The notes: generated by a model from the letters alone, not told the origin. A DNA stretch of 64,000 nucleotides from Amycolatopsis balhimycina FH 1894 (GCF_000384295.1 NZ_KB913037.1:10530128-10594127), one strand, 5' to 3'; shown: positions 1 through 9,149, counted from the stretch's first letter. Made by a program: numbers and translations.

Positions 1-369
1 ATGCGCCGCGCCCGCGAGGACGTCGAACTCGGCGGGGTGGCGATCCCGGCGGGCAGCGAGGTCGCCGTCAGCCAGCACACCCTGCACCGCGATCCGCGCT
101 GGTTCCCCGAGCCGGACCGGTTCGACCCGGACCGCTGGGCGCCCGGCCGCGCCGCGGAACTGCCGAAGGGCGCGTACATCCCGTTCGGCGCGGGCGCGCG
201 GCTGTGCCCCGGGCACGTGTTCGCGCCGACGGAGATCGCCATCGTGGCGGCGACGATCGGAGCCCGCTGGCGCCTGGATCCCGTGCCCGGCAAGAAGGTG
301 TACGCGCAGATCAAGGCCACGATGCAGCCGAACCGGCTGCCGATGACCGTGGTGCCCCGCCGGACCTGA
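1..369 (+). CDS. cytochrome P450, C-terminal part (5' end outside window)
   Basis: This is the last roughly 122 residues of a cytochrome P450 haem monooxygenase. The reading frame is open at base 1, and the first ATG is almost certainly an internal Met, because the segment begins just where the post-ExxR region of a P450 normally lies. The PERF-like stretch WFPEPDRFDPDRW comes next, followed by the haem-thiolate loop FGAGARLCPG (FxxGxRxCxG), whose Cys is the axial haem ligand. Substrate and redox partners cannot be told from this fragment. The gene ends 73 bases before the next coding region, which has its own ribosome binding site. Confidence 0.93.
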   Translation: MRRAREDVELGGVAIPAGSEVAVSQHTLHRDPRWFPEPDRFDPDRWAPGRAAELPKGAYIPFGAGARLCPGHVFAPTEIAIVAATIGARWRLDPVPGKKVYAQIKATMQPNRLPMTVVPRRT

Positions 370-442
370 CGGTGCCGATTCCACTACCGGGTGTAGTGTT
401 CCGGGGTCCTTCAGCCCGCCCGTTTCGGAAGGGGAATGCGGT

Positions 443-1549
443 TTGAGACGGCCGCTCAAACTGACGTCGGTGTTGTCCGCCTGCGGTGTCCTGCTCGCGT
501 CGCTGACCGCGGCGGCGCCCGCCGAGGCCGCCGAGGCCGCCGCGATCTCCTGCGGCGACACGGATCTGCCGGTCACCGGTCCCGGCCTGCCACCGCTGGT
601 CCCGGGTTCCCCCGCGACCGTGCACGGCCGCCTGTGCCTGCCCGCCGGTGCTGGGCCGGATACCGTCCAGCTGCTCGTGCACGGCGGGACGTACAACAGC
701 GCCTACTGGGACCTGCCGTACGAACCGGCGCGCTACTCCTACCAGCGCGACATGGCCGCCCACGGCTACGCGACCTTCGCCGTGGACCAGCTCGGCGCCG
801 GGCGCAGCAGCCGTCCCCTGAGCCTGCCGCTGTCGGTCTGGGCCGCGGCCGAGTCGATGCACGAGGTGGTCGGGCACCTGCGGGCCGGGCGCGTCGGCGG
901 GGTGCCGTTCGCGAAGGTGGTCATCGTCGGGCACTCGGTCGGCTCGGGCACCGTCGCGGCGGAGGCGTCGACCTACCACGACGTCGACGGCGTCGTCCTC
1001 ACCGGCATCACGCACCTGCCCGCGCTGCCGGTGCTGGCGCTGGGCGCGGCCCTCGGCCTGCAGCCCGCGTTCGCCGACGAACAGCCGGCCCACCTGGGCA
1101 GCGACCCGTTGTACTTCACCACGAAACCGGGGGCACGGGCCGGGCTCTTCTACGCCGCCGGGGACGCCGACCCGGGCGTGATCGCGGCCGACGAAGCGAC
1201 CAAGGACCAGGTTTCGGTGCCCGGGATGGGCACGGTCGCGTTGTTCGGTATCGTGCTGCCGGCGACGTGGGGAATCGCCGCACCGGTTTTCCAGGTGGTC
1301 GGGGAAAAGGACGTCCTTTTCTGCGGCCTTCTGGCGTTGCGTGACTGTTCGGACGCCGGCGTGTTGCGCGCGCAGGAGGCGCCGTACTACGCCGATCCGT
1401 CGAAGCTTTCGATGTACGTCCTTCCGGGTGCCGGGCATTCCGTGGCGTTGCACGAAAACGCCGGGGAATACCGGGACGCCACCCGTTCGTGGCTGCAGAA
1501 CCGCCTGGGGATCGCTCCGCAGGGTTATCACTCGATCGGACGAAACTGA
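443..1549 (+). CDS. secreted alpha/beta-hydrolase
   Basis: Predicted exported serine hydrolase of 368 residues. A Sec signal peptide with a basic start and hydrophobic core runs to about residue 30 (AEAAEA). The alpha/beta-hydrolase fold shows an HGGTYN oxyanion-type loop, the nucleophile elbow GHSVGS (Ser165) and a C-terminal GAGHSV with the likely catalytic His332. The start is a TTG codon preceded by a GGAAGGGGA ribosome binding site; an ATG seven bases upstream is in another frame. The substrate could be a lipid or ester but is not determined by the sequence. It stands alone between the P450 and a GGDEF protein. Confidence 0.85.
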   Translation: MRRPLKLTSVLSACGVLLASLTAAAPAEAAEAAAISCGDTDLPVTGPGLPPLVPGSPATVHGRLCLPAGAGPDTVQLLVHGGTYNSAYWDLPYEPARYSYQRDMAAHGYATFAVDQLGAGRSSRPLSLPLSVWAAAESMHEVVGHLRAGRVGGVPFAKVVIVGHSVGSGTVAAEASTYHDVDGVVLTGITHLPALPVLALGAALGLQPAFADEQPAHLGSDPLYFTTKPGARAGLFYAAGDADPGVIAADEATKDQVSVPGMGTVALFGIVLPATWGIAAPVFQVVGEKDVLFCGLLALRDCSDAGVLRAQEAPYYADPSKLSMYVLPGAGHSVALHENAGEYRDATRSWLQNRLGIAPQGYHSIGRN

Positions 1550-1633
1550 AACCGTGGGCACCCGCACCATTTCACGGCAGGATGTATCGGTTCCCCCGAC
1601 CGGAGGGTGCTCGAGAACCTTGGACAGCCTGAG

Positions 1634-3733
1634 GTGACTGCTCCCCGTCCCCGCGGTGACGACCCGCGGCAGAAGCCGTCCGCCGAACGCGCGGCGCGGC
1701 GGCTCGGCACGCTCGCGCGCAAATGGGGTTACCTGATCAGTACCACCGCCTACCTCCCGCACACCCCCGAAGAGATCGAGCGTGAGCTGACGGCGCTGGC
1801 CGGACGGCTGTTCGACGCCGTCGCGAGCGACCCGCCGGACACCGCCGATGCCGCGGCGGCCGGCGGACGGCTCGTCGAGCTGCGGTGCGTCGGCGCGGAC
1901 AGCCTGCGCCGCAGCCTGGAAGTGCTCGGCAAGGCCCTGCTGCACGAGCCGGAGCTGCGCCGGGTCGACGGGCTCGCCGAGCGGCTCGTGCTGGTGCTCG
2001 GCGCGCTCAGCTCCGGCTACGGCGAGATGCTGCGCGAGGACATCCAGAAGCGGCAGGAGGGCCTCAGCCGCGCGCTGCTCAAGGTCGAGCAGGAGACGCG
2101 GCAGAAGCAGGTCATCAGCCGCGCGCAGTTCGAGGAGGTGTTCGCCGGCTCCGCCAGCGGCGTCGCGCTCAGCGAGCTCGACGGGCGCGTGCTGCGGGCC
2201 AACGCCGCGCTCGCCAAGACGCTCAACCGCACGCCGGCCGAGATCGCCACCCTGACCCTGTTCGACCTCGTCCACCCCGACGACGTCGAGCAGCTCCGCG
2301 CGGGCTACCGGGACCTGGTCGCCGGCCGGCTGCACCGGCTGCGCACCGGCCGCCGCCTGGTCGGCAAGGACGGCGAGCCGATGTGGGCCACCTTCGCCGC
2401 GTCGGTGATCCGCGACTCCGTCGGTACGCCCCGGCAGCTGCTGACGATCGTCGACGACGACACCGAGGTGTCGCTGCTGCAGCGGCGGCTGAGCCACCAG
2501 GCCCTGCACGACGTGCTGACCGGCCTGCCCAACCGCCAGTTCTTCAGCACCCGCCTCGAAACCCTGCTTCGCGACGCCGACCCGGTCCACGGGGCGACGC
2601 TGTTCCACCTCGACCTCGACGGCTTCTCGCAGATCAACGGCGGGCTCGGCCAGGACCTCGGCGACCGGGTGCTGCGGGGTGTCGCGGCGAAGCTGAAGGT
2701 GGTGTTCGACCGGGAAACGGCCCTCGTGGCACGCCTCGGCGGCGACGAGTTCGGGGTGCTGGTGCAGAACGCGGCGGAGACCCCCGACGTGGTGACCCTC
2801 GTCCACCGGATCACCCACGAACTCGCCGAGCCGGAGTACGTCGACGGGCAGCACGGGGTCGCGGTGTCGGCCGCCATCGGCGTCGTCCACCGGCCGCCGC
2901 GGGACATCACGCCCGCGGAGCTGCTTCGCGCGTCGGGTTTGACCCTGCGCCGCGTGCAGCGGACGGGGATCCAGTGGGGCCTGTTCGACCGCGAGCTGGA
3001 CCGGCGCGACCGGCACGAATTCGGCCTGGCCGCGTCGCTGGCGGGCGCCTGGGAGAACGGCGAGATCGTCGTCGGCTACCGCGCACTGGTGCCCGCGGGC
3101 GCCGACGCGGTCGAAAGCCTCGAGGCGCGGCTGCGCTGGAACCACCCGTCCGAAGGCGTGCTGCCGCACGAGACGTGCGTGCGGCTTGCCGCGGAGACCG
3201 GGCTGGCGCTGCCGCTCGGCACGTGGCTGCTGCGGACGGCGGCCGAGCGGCTCGCGGCGTCCGGGCTCGACGTGCCGCTCGTCGTCGAGCTCACCGCACA
3301 GCAGGCCGCCGACCCCGAGCTGGTGGGCGAGATCCGCCGGGTGCTCGGCGACACCGGCTTGGCGCCCTCGCGGCTGCGCCCCGGCTTCCCGGCGGCCGGC
3401 CTGGCCGCGTCCGGCGACGCGGCCGACAACTTCAAGGTGCTGGCGGAAATCGGCGTGCCGGTGGAGATCCACGGCTTCGGCGACGTCACCTGCCTCACGG
3501 AGTGGCCGGTGCGCGCGGTCCGCCTGGTGGCGAACCTGGTGGCGCGCCGGGACCACCCGCTGGTGACGGGCACGCTGTCGGCGTTGATCGACGCGGCGCA
3601 CGCGGCCGGGGCCGAGGTCGGCGTGACCGGTGTCGAGACGCGCGAGCAGGCCGCGTGGTGGCGGGATCGCGGCGCGGACCGGTTGTCGGGCCCGGCGTAC
3701 CCGGAGCTCCCGGCCGGGTTGCCCGGCTGCTGA
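1634..3733 (+). CDS. PAS-GGDEF diguanylate cyclase with degenerate EAL domain
   Basis: Cytoplasmic c-di-GMP signalling protein of about 699 residues. After an N-terminal helical region there is a PAS/PAC sensor (about 165-280), a GGDEF domain with an intact RLGGDEF active site (GGDEF from about residue 369) and a C-terminal EAL-like domain. The EAL half looks inactive: the signature reads EAR, the conserved Asn strand reads VELT, the usual DDFG reads IHGFG, and the Lys and AEGVET glutamate positions are lost (TGVET). It is therefore likely a cyclase, with the EAL part kept as a fold or binding module. Start choice is uncertain: an in-frame GTG at 1607 has a GGAGG directly against it, while GTG 1634 has weak but normally spaced purines. 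Confidence 0.85.
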   Translation: MTAPRPRGDDPRQKPSAERAARRLGTLARKWGYLISTTAYLPHTPEEIERELTALAGRLFDAVASDPPDTADAAAAGGRLVELRCVGADSLRRSLEVLGKALLHEPELRRVDGLAERLVLVLGALSSGYGEMLREDIQKRQEGLSRALLKVEQETRQKQVISRAQFEEVFAGSASGVALSELDGRVLRANAALAKTLNRTPAEIATLTLFDLVHPDDVEQLRAGYRDLVAGRLHRLRTGRRLVGKDGEPMWATFAASVIRDSVGTPRQLLTIVDDDTEVSLLQRRLSHQALHDVLTGLPNRQFFSTRLETLLRDADPVHGATLFHLDLDGFSQINGGLGQDLGDRVLRGVAAKLKVVFDRETALVARLGGDEFGVLVQNAAETPDVVTLVHRITHELAEPEYVDGQHGVAVSAAIGVVHRPPRDITPAELLRASGLTLRRVQRTGIQWGLFDRELDRRDRHEFGLAASLAGAWENGEIVVGYRALVPAGADAVESLEARLRWNHPSEGVLPHETCVRLAAETGLALPLGTWLLRTAAERLAASGLDVPLVVELTAQQAADPELVGEIRRVLGDTGLAPSRLRPGFPAAGLAASGDAADNFKVLAEIGVPVEIHGFGDVTCLTEWPVRAVRLVANLVARRDHPLVTGTLSALIDAAHAAGAEVGVTGVETREQAAWWRDRGADRLSGPAYPELPAGLPGC

Positions 3734-3859
3734 ACCCTGGCTCGTTACGCCGAATGGCGCAAGGAAAGTAGGCCGTTCGGACCTGTCGCGTGAAGTGATC
3801 TCCTCATTACCCTCCAGTAGCAGGCAGTGGTGCCGATCACAGTCGCTCCGGGAGGTCCC

Positions 3860-4279
3860 ATGGCGTCGCGCGTCCGAGGACCCGGCTCCGAAGACCGGCG
3901 CGAACTGCGGCTCAGGCACGTCGCCGGCTGTCTCCCGTGCACGCTCAAGTGCGCGTACTGCGGGCTGCCGGTGCGGCTGGCCGGGCCGGGTGGTCACCCC
4001 GGCTACGGCGTCGTCGAAGAAGTGACCGGCGATCTCGTGCTGCTGCACCGCTTCTGCCGCAGCGCGCTCGGCCGCTGCCGGACGCGGGGGTGCGTGCTGC
4101 GGCGCGCCCACCTCGGCCGCGCGACCGAGCAGTACGAAACCGGCCGGCGGCGGCCCGGGCGCTACCAGCGCCTCGGCGTCCGCCGATCGTCCGACCTCGA
4201 TCTGTACCGGAAACACTGGCGGGTCGCGAAGATGCGGTACGCGTGCAAGGCGTGCCGGTACTACACCGGCTCGCACTGA
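3860..4279 (+). CDS. hypothetical Cys-rich, probable zinc-binding protein
   Basis: Protein of 139 residues with no family I recognise. It carries several CxxC-type pairs: CLPCTLKCAYCG near the N-terminus, CRSALGRCRTRGC in the middle and CKACRYY at the C-terminus. This suggests one or two zinc ribbons or another metal site. The protein is very basic (RGRATEQYETGRRRPGRYQR region), compatible with nucleic-acid binding. ATG 3860 is chosen because GGGAGGT precedes it at good distance; an upstream in-frame GTG at 3827 lacks a ribosome binding site. It ends 31 bases before the Fe-S reductase gene, so the two may share a transcript. Confidence 0.65.
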   Translation: MASRVRGPGSEDRRELRLRHVAGCLPCTLKCAYCGLPVRLAGPGGHPGYGVVEEVTGDLVLLHRFCRSALGRCRTRGCVLRRAHLGRATEQYETGRRRPGRYQRLGVRRSSDLDLYRKHWRVAKMRYACKACRYYTGSH

Positions 4280-4310
4280 GCCGGTCCTTCCATCACGACG
4301 CGGAGGACTC

Positions 4311-6410
4311 GTGCTCGTTCGTCTCATCCTCGGTCTGCTCATGACCGTCGTCGGCCTCGCCGTCGCCGGCAAGCGAGTGGCCTTCCTGTACCGGCTGATC
4401 AAGGCGGGCCAGCCGGACGCCAAACGCTCCGACGACCTGGGCGCCCGGGTCTTCGCGCAGGTGCGCGAGGTGTTCGGCCAGCGCAAGCTGCTGAAGTGGT
4501 CGGTGCCCGGCCTGGCGCACTTCTTCACGTTCTGGGGCTTCGTGATCCTCGCTTCGGTGTACCTCGAGGCGTACGGCGCGCTCTTCGACGAGCGGTTCGC
4601 CATCCCGTGGATCGGCCACTGGGCGGTGCTCGGCTTCCTGCAGGACTTCATCGCCGTCATGGTGGCCGTCTCGCTGGGCGTGTTCGCGGTGATCCGCGTC
4701 CGCAACGCCCCCGAGCGCAAGGACCGTGCGTCGCGCTTCTACGGCTCGCACACCGGCGGCGCGTGGCTGATCCTGATCATGATCTTCAACGTCGTCTGGA
4801 CGATGTTCTTCTTCCGCGGCGCTTCTTCGGCGTCCGGCAACTTCCCCTACGACTCCGGCGCGTACGTCTCCCTCGGCGTCGGGAACCTCCTGGAGCCGCT
4901 CGGGCACTCGACGACCGAGGTGCTGGAGACGGTCGGCCTGCTGCTGCACATCGGCGTCATGCTGGTGTTCCTGTCGATCGTGCTCTACTCCAAGCACCTG
5001 CACATCTTCGTGGCGCCGATCAACGTCTCGGCGAAGCGGCTGCCGGACGCGCTCGGCCCGCTGCTGCCGATGGAGTCCGGCGGCAAGCCGATCGACTTCG
5101 AGGACCCGGGCGAGGACGACACGTTCGGCCGCGGCAAGATCGGCGACTTCACGTGGAAGGGCATGCTGGACTTCGCGACCTGCACCGAGTGCGGCCGCTG
5201 CCAGTCGCAGTGCCCGGCGTGGAACACCGGGAAGCCGTTGTCGCCCAAGCTGCTCATCATGGGCCTGCGCGACAACCTCTTCGAGGAGGCGCCTTACATC
5301 CTCGCGGGCACCGAGCACGAACAGGCGCGCCCGCTGGTCGGCCCGGAGGCCGACGGCGGCGTCATCGACCCGGACGTGCTGTGGTCCTGCACCACGTGTG
5401 GCGCGTGCGTCGAGCAGTGCCCGGTGGACATCGAGCACGTCGACCACATCGTCGACATGCGCCGTTACCAGGTGATGATCGAGTCGGCGTTCCCGACCGA
5501 GCTGGGCGGGCTGTTCAAGAACCTGGAGACCAAGGGCAACCCGTGGGGCCAGAACAACTCGGAACGCCTCGCCTGGACGAAGGACCTCGGCTTCGACGTC
5601 CCGGTGTTCGACGGCGAGCTGGCCGAGGACGTCGAGTACGTCTACTGGGTCGGCTGCGCGGGCGCCTTCGACGACAACGCCCGCAAGACCGTCCGCGCCA
5701 CGGCCGAGCTCCTGCACATCGCCGGGGTGAAGTACGTGGTGCTCGGCAAGGAGGAGTCCTGCACCGGTGACCCGGCGCGCCGCGCGGGCAACGAGTTCCT
5801 CTTCCAGATGATGGCGCAGCAGACCGCGGAGACCCTCAACGCCGTGTTCGAGGGCCGTGAGCCGCGGCTGCGCAAGATCGTCACGACCTGCCCGCACTGC
5901 CTGAACACCCTCGGCCGCGAGTACCCGGACCTGGACGGGCACTACGAGGTCGTGCACCACACGCAGCTGCTCAACCGGCTGGTGCGCGGCGGGCAGCTGA
6001 CCCCGGTCAAGCCGGTGGAGGAGGGTCCCCGCGTCACCTACCACGACCCCTGCTACCTCGGGCGGCACAACAAGGTCTACACGCCGCCGCGCGAGCTGGT
6101 CGGCGCGACGGGCGCGACGCTCGAGGAGATGCCGCGGCACGCGGACCGGGCCCTGTGCTGCGGCGCGGGTGGCGCGCGGATGTGGATGGAGGAGCAGATC
6201 GGCAAGCGGATCAACCTCGAGCGGGTGGACGAGGCGATCGCCACGGACGCCGAGACGATCGTGACCGGCTGCCCCTTCTGCCGGGTGATGCTCACCGACG
6301 GCCTGGTCCAGCGCCAGAGCGAGCAGAAGGCGGAGAACGTCGACGTCCGCGACGTCGCCCAGCTGCTGCTGGAGCGGGTGAAGGCCCCCGCACCCGCGAC
6401 CGAACCCTGA
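4311..6410 (+). CDS. EtfD-like membrane Fe-S oxidoreductase
   Basis: Membrane-bound iron-sulfur protein of 699 residues. The N-terminal third has about five membrane helices in a NarI-like arrangement with His residues for haem. Two 4Fe-4S motifs follow, CTECGRCQSQCP (from about residue 291) and CTTCGACVEQCP (from about 360). The C-terminus has two CCG (heterodisulfide-reductase type) modules, including CPHCLNTLG and ALCCGAGGARMW. The architecture matches mycobacterial EtfD (Rv0338c), which passes electrons from electron-transfer flavoprotein to menaquinone during fatty-acid oxidation. That role is inferred from architecture. No etfBA or acyl-CoA dehydrogenase gene is adjacent. GTG start after GCGGAGGA. 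Confidence 0.85.
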   Translation: MLVRLILGLLMTVVGLAVAGKRVAFLYRLIKAGQPDAKRSDDLGARVFAQVREVFGQRKLLKWSVPGLAHFFTFWGFVILASVYLEAYGALFDERFAIPWIGHWAVLGFLQDFIAVMVAVSLGVFAVIRVRNAPERKDRASRFYGSHTGGAWLILIMIFNVVWTMFFFRGASSASGNFPYDSGAYVSLGVGNLLEPLGHSTTEVLETVGLLLHIGVMLVFLSIVLYSKHLHIFVAPINVSAKRLPDALGPLLPMESGGKPIDFEDPGEDDTFGRGKIGDFTWKGMLDFATCTECGRCQSQCPAWNTGKPLSPKLLIMGLRDNLFEEAPYILAGTEHEQARPLVGPEADGGVIDPDVLWSCTTCGACVEQCPVDIEHVDHIVDMRRYQVMIESAFPTELGGLFKNLETKGNPWGQNNSERLAWTKDLGFDVPVFDGELAEDVEYVYWVGCAGAFDDNARKTVRATAELLHIAGVKYVVLGKEESCTGDPARRAGNEFLFQMMAQQTAETLNAVFEGREPRLRKIVTTCPHCLNTLGREYPDLDGHYEVVHHTQLLNRLVRGGQLTPVKPVEEGPRVTYHDPCYLGRHNKVYTPPRELVGATGATLEEMPRHADRALCCGAGGARMWMEEQIGKRINLERVDEAIATDAETIVTGCPFCRVMLTDGLVQRQSEQKAENVDVRDVAQLLLERVKAPAPATEP

Positions 6411-6486
6411 CCGGTTCACCCGTTCGCCACGCATCTTCCCGCCGCGGCCCGGCTCTGCAGGGAGTCGGGACGTGGTGGGAGGAACG

Positions 6487-7023
6487 ATGGGGCGACGGGA
6501 CTCGGCGACGATCGAGACACTCGACGGCGCGGTCGCGAGGTTGGCGGTGCGGCGGGGTGCGTGGCTGGTCGGCCGCGGGCCGGAGGCGGACCTGAGGCTG
6601 TATTCGGATCGGGTGAGCCCCCGGCACGCGTGGCTCCGGCGGGACGCGCGCGGCACCTGGGTGTCCGACGCGGGTTCGCGCACCGGCACGCTGGTCAACG
6701 GCGAGCCGCTGGCACCGCGGCAGGCCCGGCTGCTGCGCACCGGTGACCGTGTGACCTTCGGGTCGATCAGCGCCGTCTACACCGACGCGCTCCCGGCGGA
6801 CGACGAACCGCCGGTCTTCGCGGAAACGGCGGCGGGCCGGGGAACGGCCCGGCTGGCGGGCCTGGTCCTCGGCCCGCTGCTGACCGTGGCCGGGTTCGGG
6901 CTGGGAGCGTGGCGGGTGCTCCGGCACGTCGGAGCCGTCGGCCTGTGGCCCGGCGTGGTCTTGTTCGCGCTGGGCATCGCGGTGACGGCGGTCAGTGTGG
7001 CGCTGGCTGGCCGTCCACAGTAG
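6487..7023 (+). CDS. FHA-domain membrane protein
   Basis: Protein of 178 residues. The N-terminal half is a forkhead-associated phosphothreonine-binding domain with the usual landmarks: GRGPEADLRL, the SPRHAWL strand with Ser and His, and SRTGTLVNGE. Two hydrophobic segments follow (about 117-140 and 145-170), so the FHA domain would sit at the cytoplasmic face of the membrane and read a Ser/Thr-kinase substrate. ATG 6487 is chosen because GGAGGAACG precedes it. Its 3' end overlaps the convergent transporter gene by 32 bases. No kinase or phosphatase is adjacent. Confidence 0.8.
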   Translation: MGRRDSATIETLDGAVARLAVRRGAWLVGRGPEADLRLYSDRVSPRHAWLRRDARGTWVSDAGSRTGTLVNGEPLAPRQARLLRTGDRVTFGSISAVYTDALPADDEPPVFAETAAGRGTARLAGLVLGPLLTVAGFGLGAWRVLRHVGAVGLWPGVVLFALGIAVTAVSVALAGRPQ

Positions 7024-8314
7024 ACATGACCACAGTGGACGGTGCGGCCTTGGCGCCCAGCTCCGCGGTCGGCACCAGGTAGGTTTCCCTGGCCGTCGCC
7101 GCGGCGATCGCCGCCGCCACGCACACCGCCGCGGTGAAGATCGCGACGCCCAGCCAGTCGTCCTTCGCCGAGCCGATCGCCGCGACGACGCTGGGTGCGA
7201 ACCCCGCCACCGCGAAGCCGATCTGGGTGCCGATCGCCATGCCCGACAGGCGCACCCGGGCGCTGAACATCTCGCCGTAGAGCGCGGGCCAGACGCCGTT
7301 GACACCCGAGTACGCCACCCCGAACAACACGATGCCGAGCACGAACAGCAGGGCGTACGAGCCGATCGAGATCGACCACAGGTACGGGAAGATCAGGACA
7401 CCGCACAGCAGGCACCCGGTGATGAACACCGGCTTGCGGCCGACGCGGTCGGCGAGCCCCGCCAGCAGCGGGATGGCGGCCAGCGCGACGACGTTCGCGA
7501 GGACGCCGACCCAGAGCATCGGGGTGCGCGCCAGGCCGATCGTGTTGACCGCGTAGCTCAGCGCGTAGACGGTGAAGATCGTGCTCACCGAGGCGATCGT
7601 CGCGGCGACGACCACGCGCAGGACGTCCACCCAGTGCCGGCGGAACAGCTCGGCGACCGGCAGCTTCGCGACCTCGGTGCGTTCGAACACCGGCGTCTCG
7701 GCGAGCTTGCGGCGGATCACGAAGCCGACGACCACGACGAGCGCGCTGCCCCAGAACGGTACCCGCCAGCCCCAGCTCAGCAGCTGGTCCTGCGGCAGCG
7801 TGGCGACCGGGAGGAAGATCGCGGTGGCCAGGATCTGACCGGCCTGGGTACCGCTGAGGGTGAAGCTGGTGAAGTAGGCGCGGCGCCGTTCCGGAGCGTG
7901 CTCCAGCGACATCGAGTTCGCGCCCGCCTGCTCGCCGGCCGCGGAAAGTCCTTGCAGCAGCCGGAGAACGACCAGCAGGACCGGCGCCAGGACGCCGACG
8001 CTCGAGTACGTGGGCAGGCAGCCGACGGCGAACGTCGCGACGCCCATCAGCAGCAGGGTGAAGACGAGCACGCGCTTGCGCCCGAACCGGTCGCCGACGT
8101 GGCCGAGGACGAACGCGCCGACCGGCCGGGCGAGGTAGCCGACGCCGAAGGTGGCCAGGGCCAGCAGCGTGCCGGTGGCGGGGGAGGAGGCCGGGAAGAA
8201 GACCTTGTTGAAGACCAGTGCGGCGGCGGTGCCGTAGATGAAGAAGTCGTAGTACTCGAGCGCGCTGCCGATCCAGGCGGCCAGCGCAGCCTTGCGGGGC
8301 ATCGATCCGGTCAC
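6992..8314 (-). CDS. MHS-family MFS transporter, probable shikimate/quinate uptake
   Basis: Twelve-helix major facilitator of 440 residues. The N-terminal WIGSALEYYDFFIYG and the GHVGDRFGRKRVL loop are hallmarks of the metabolite:H+ symporter branch, which includes the E. coli shikimate transporter ShiA. Quinate, shikimate or a related acid is the inferred substrate, because the gene shares an operator with the dehydrogenase at 9186 and lies beside the TetR gene. GTG start with an AGGAG ribosome binding site; an ATG four codons in is an alternative. The C-terminal STVD uses a rare ACT codon that forms part of the iterated word GTCCACWGTGGAC. Confidence 0.88.
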   Translation of the reverse strand: MTGSMPRKAALAAWIGSALEYYDFFIYGTAAALVFNKVFFPASSPATGTLLALATFGVGYLARPVGAFVLGHVGDRFGRKRVLVFTLLLMGVATFAVGCLPTYSSVGVLAPVLLVVLRLLQGLSAAGEQAGANSMSLEHAPERRRAYFTSFTLSGTQAGQILATAIFLPVATLPQDQLLSWGWRVPFWGSALVVVVGFVIRRKLAETPVFERTEVAKLPVAELFRRHWVDVLRVVVAATIASVSTIFTVYALSYAVNTIGLARTPMLWVGVLANVVALAAIPLLAGLADRVGRKPVFITGCLLCGVLIFPYLWSISIGSYALLFVLGIVLFGVAYSGVNGVWPALYGEMFSARVRLSGMAIGTQIGFAVAGFAPSVVAAIGSAKDDWLGVAIFTAAVCVAAAIAAATARETYLVPTAELGAKAAPSTVVMSTVDGQPAPH

Positions 8315-8365
8315 GGGGACGATCTCCTGACGTCTGTGCTTCGTTGCTCAGAGTCGGCGGGAAGC

Positions 8366-8383
8366 AATGTACGGTCTAGTTAG
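8366..8383. promoter_or_regulatory. TetR-type operator, copy 1 (transporter side)
   Basis: AATGTACGGTCTAGTTAG lies 52 bases upstream of the transporter start. It matches the sequence before the dehydrogenase gene (AATGTACGAACTAGTACG, read on the minus strand) at 14 of 18 positions, with AATGTACG..CTAGT and the final G shared. Two copies flanking one TetR gene make this the likely operator. Confidence 0.65.
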
Positions 8384-8429
8384 TTAATAGAGAGTGCGAG
8401 ACCGGACCCCGGGTGTCAAGAGGGGGATT

Positions 8430-9071
8430 TCAGGCGGTCAGGTAGTCGATCACCAGGTCGCCGAGCATCGTGCGGTAGTGCTCGCGCCGGGCCGGGTCGA
8501 GCATGTCGCGGCCGAAGATCGCCTGGAACGTGTGCCGGTTCGCCAGCCGGAACACGCAGAACGAGCTGATGATCATGTGGACGTCGAGCGGGTCGGCGTC
8601 GGCGCGGAAGCGGCCGGCCGCGCGCCCGCGCTGGAGGACGACCGTCAGCCCGCCGAGCGCCGGGTCGGCCAGCCCGGCCAGGATCTCCGACTGCGCGAGG
8701 TGCTCGGCGTGGTGGATGTTCTCGATGCTGACCAGCCGGATGAAGTCCGGGTTCGCCTCGTGGTGGTCGAACGTCAGCCCCGCCAGCTGCCGGAGTGCGT
8801 CCTCCGGGGCCAGGTGCTCGACGTCGACCTGTTTTTCCAGGGCGCGGATCGCGGAGTACGCCTGCTCCAGCACAGCGATGTAGAGCTGTTCCTTGCCGCC
8901 GAAGTAGTAGTAGATCATCCGCTTGGTCGTGCTGGTGCGGGCTGCGATCTCGTCCACGCGGGCGCCGGTGTAGCCCTTGTCCGCGAACTCCCGCGTGGCC
9001 ACCGCGAGGATGTCGGCGCGCGTGCGTTCCTTGTCGCGCTGGCGCTCGGCCTCCGACGATGGTGCGGCCAC
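8430..9071 (-). CDS. TetR/AcrR-family repressor of the quinate/shikimate locus
   Basis: One-component regulator of 213 residues. The N-terminal helix-turn-helix runs through RADILAVATREFADKGYTGARVDEIAARTSTTKRMIYYYFGGKEQLY, which is canonical for TetR. The rest is the ligand and dimer domain. GTG 9071 is chosen because GGAGGGA precedes it; an in-frame extension to 9251 would run through the promoter region and into the divergent gene. By position it should repress both the transporter downstream and the divergent dehydrogenase operon, with an aromatic hydroxy-acid or its product as inducer (inference). The matching sites at 8366 and 9150 support this. Confidence 0.88.
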   Translation of the reverse strand: MAAPSSEAERQRDKERTRADILAVATREFADKGYTGARVDEIAARTSTTKRMIYYYFGGKEQLYIAVLEQAYSAIRALEKQVDVEHLAPEDALRQLAGLTFDHHEANPDFIRLVSIENIHHAEHLAQSEILAGLADPALGGLTVVLQRGRAAGRFRADADPLDVHMIISSFCVFRLANRHTFQAIFGRDMLDPARREHYRTMLGDLVIDYLTA

Positions 9072-9149
9072 CGGGCTCCCTCCCCTGCAGGTGAACGGCC
9101 CCACTCTAGCCCAGCCCTTCCGTCCGGGCGGGCGGCGCGCTACCGTGAA

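Noticed and set aside
311..4720. Minus-strand open frame of 1469 codons
   Set aside because: It runs antisense to four well-supported genes, is rich in Arg/Pro/Ala with no domain, and reflects the lack of stops opposite GC-rich coding sequence.
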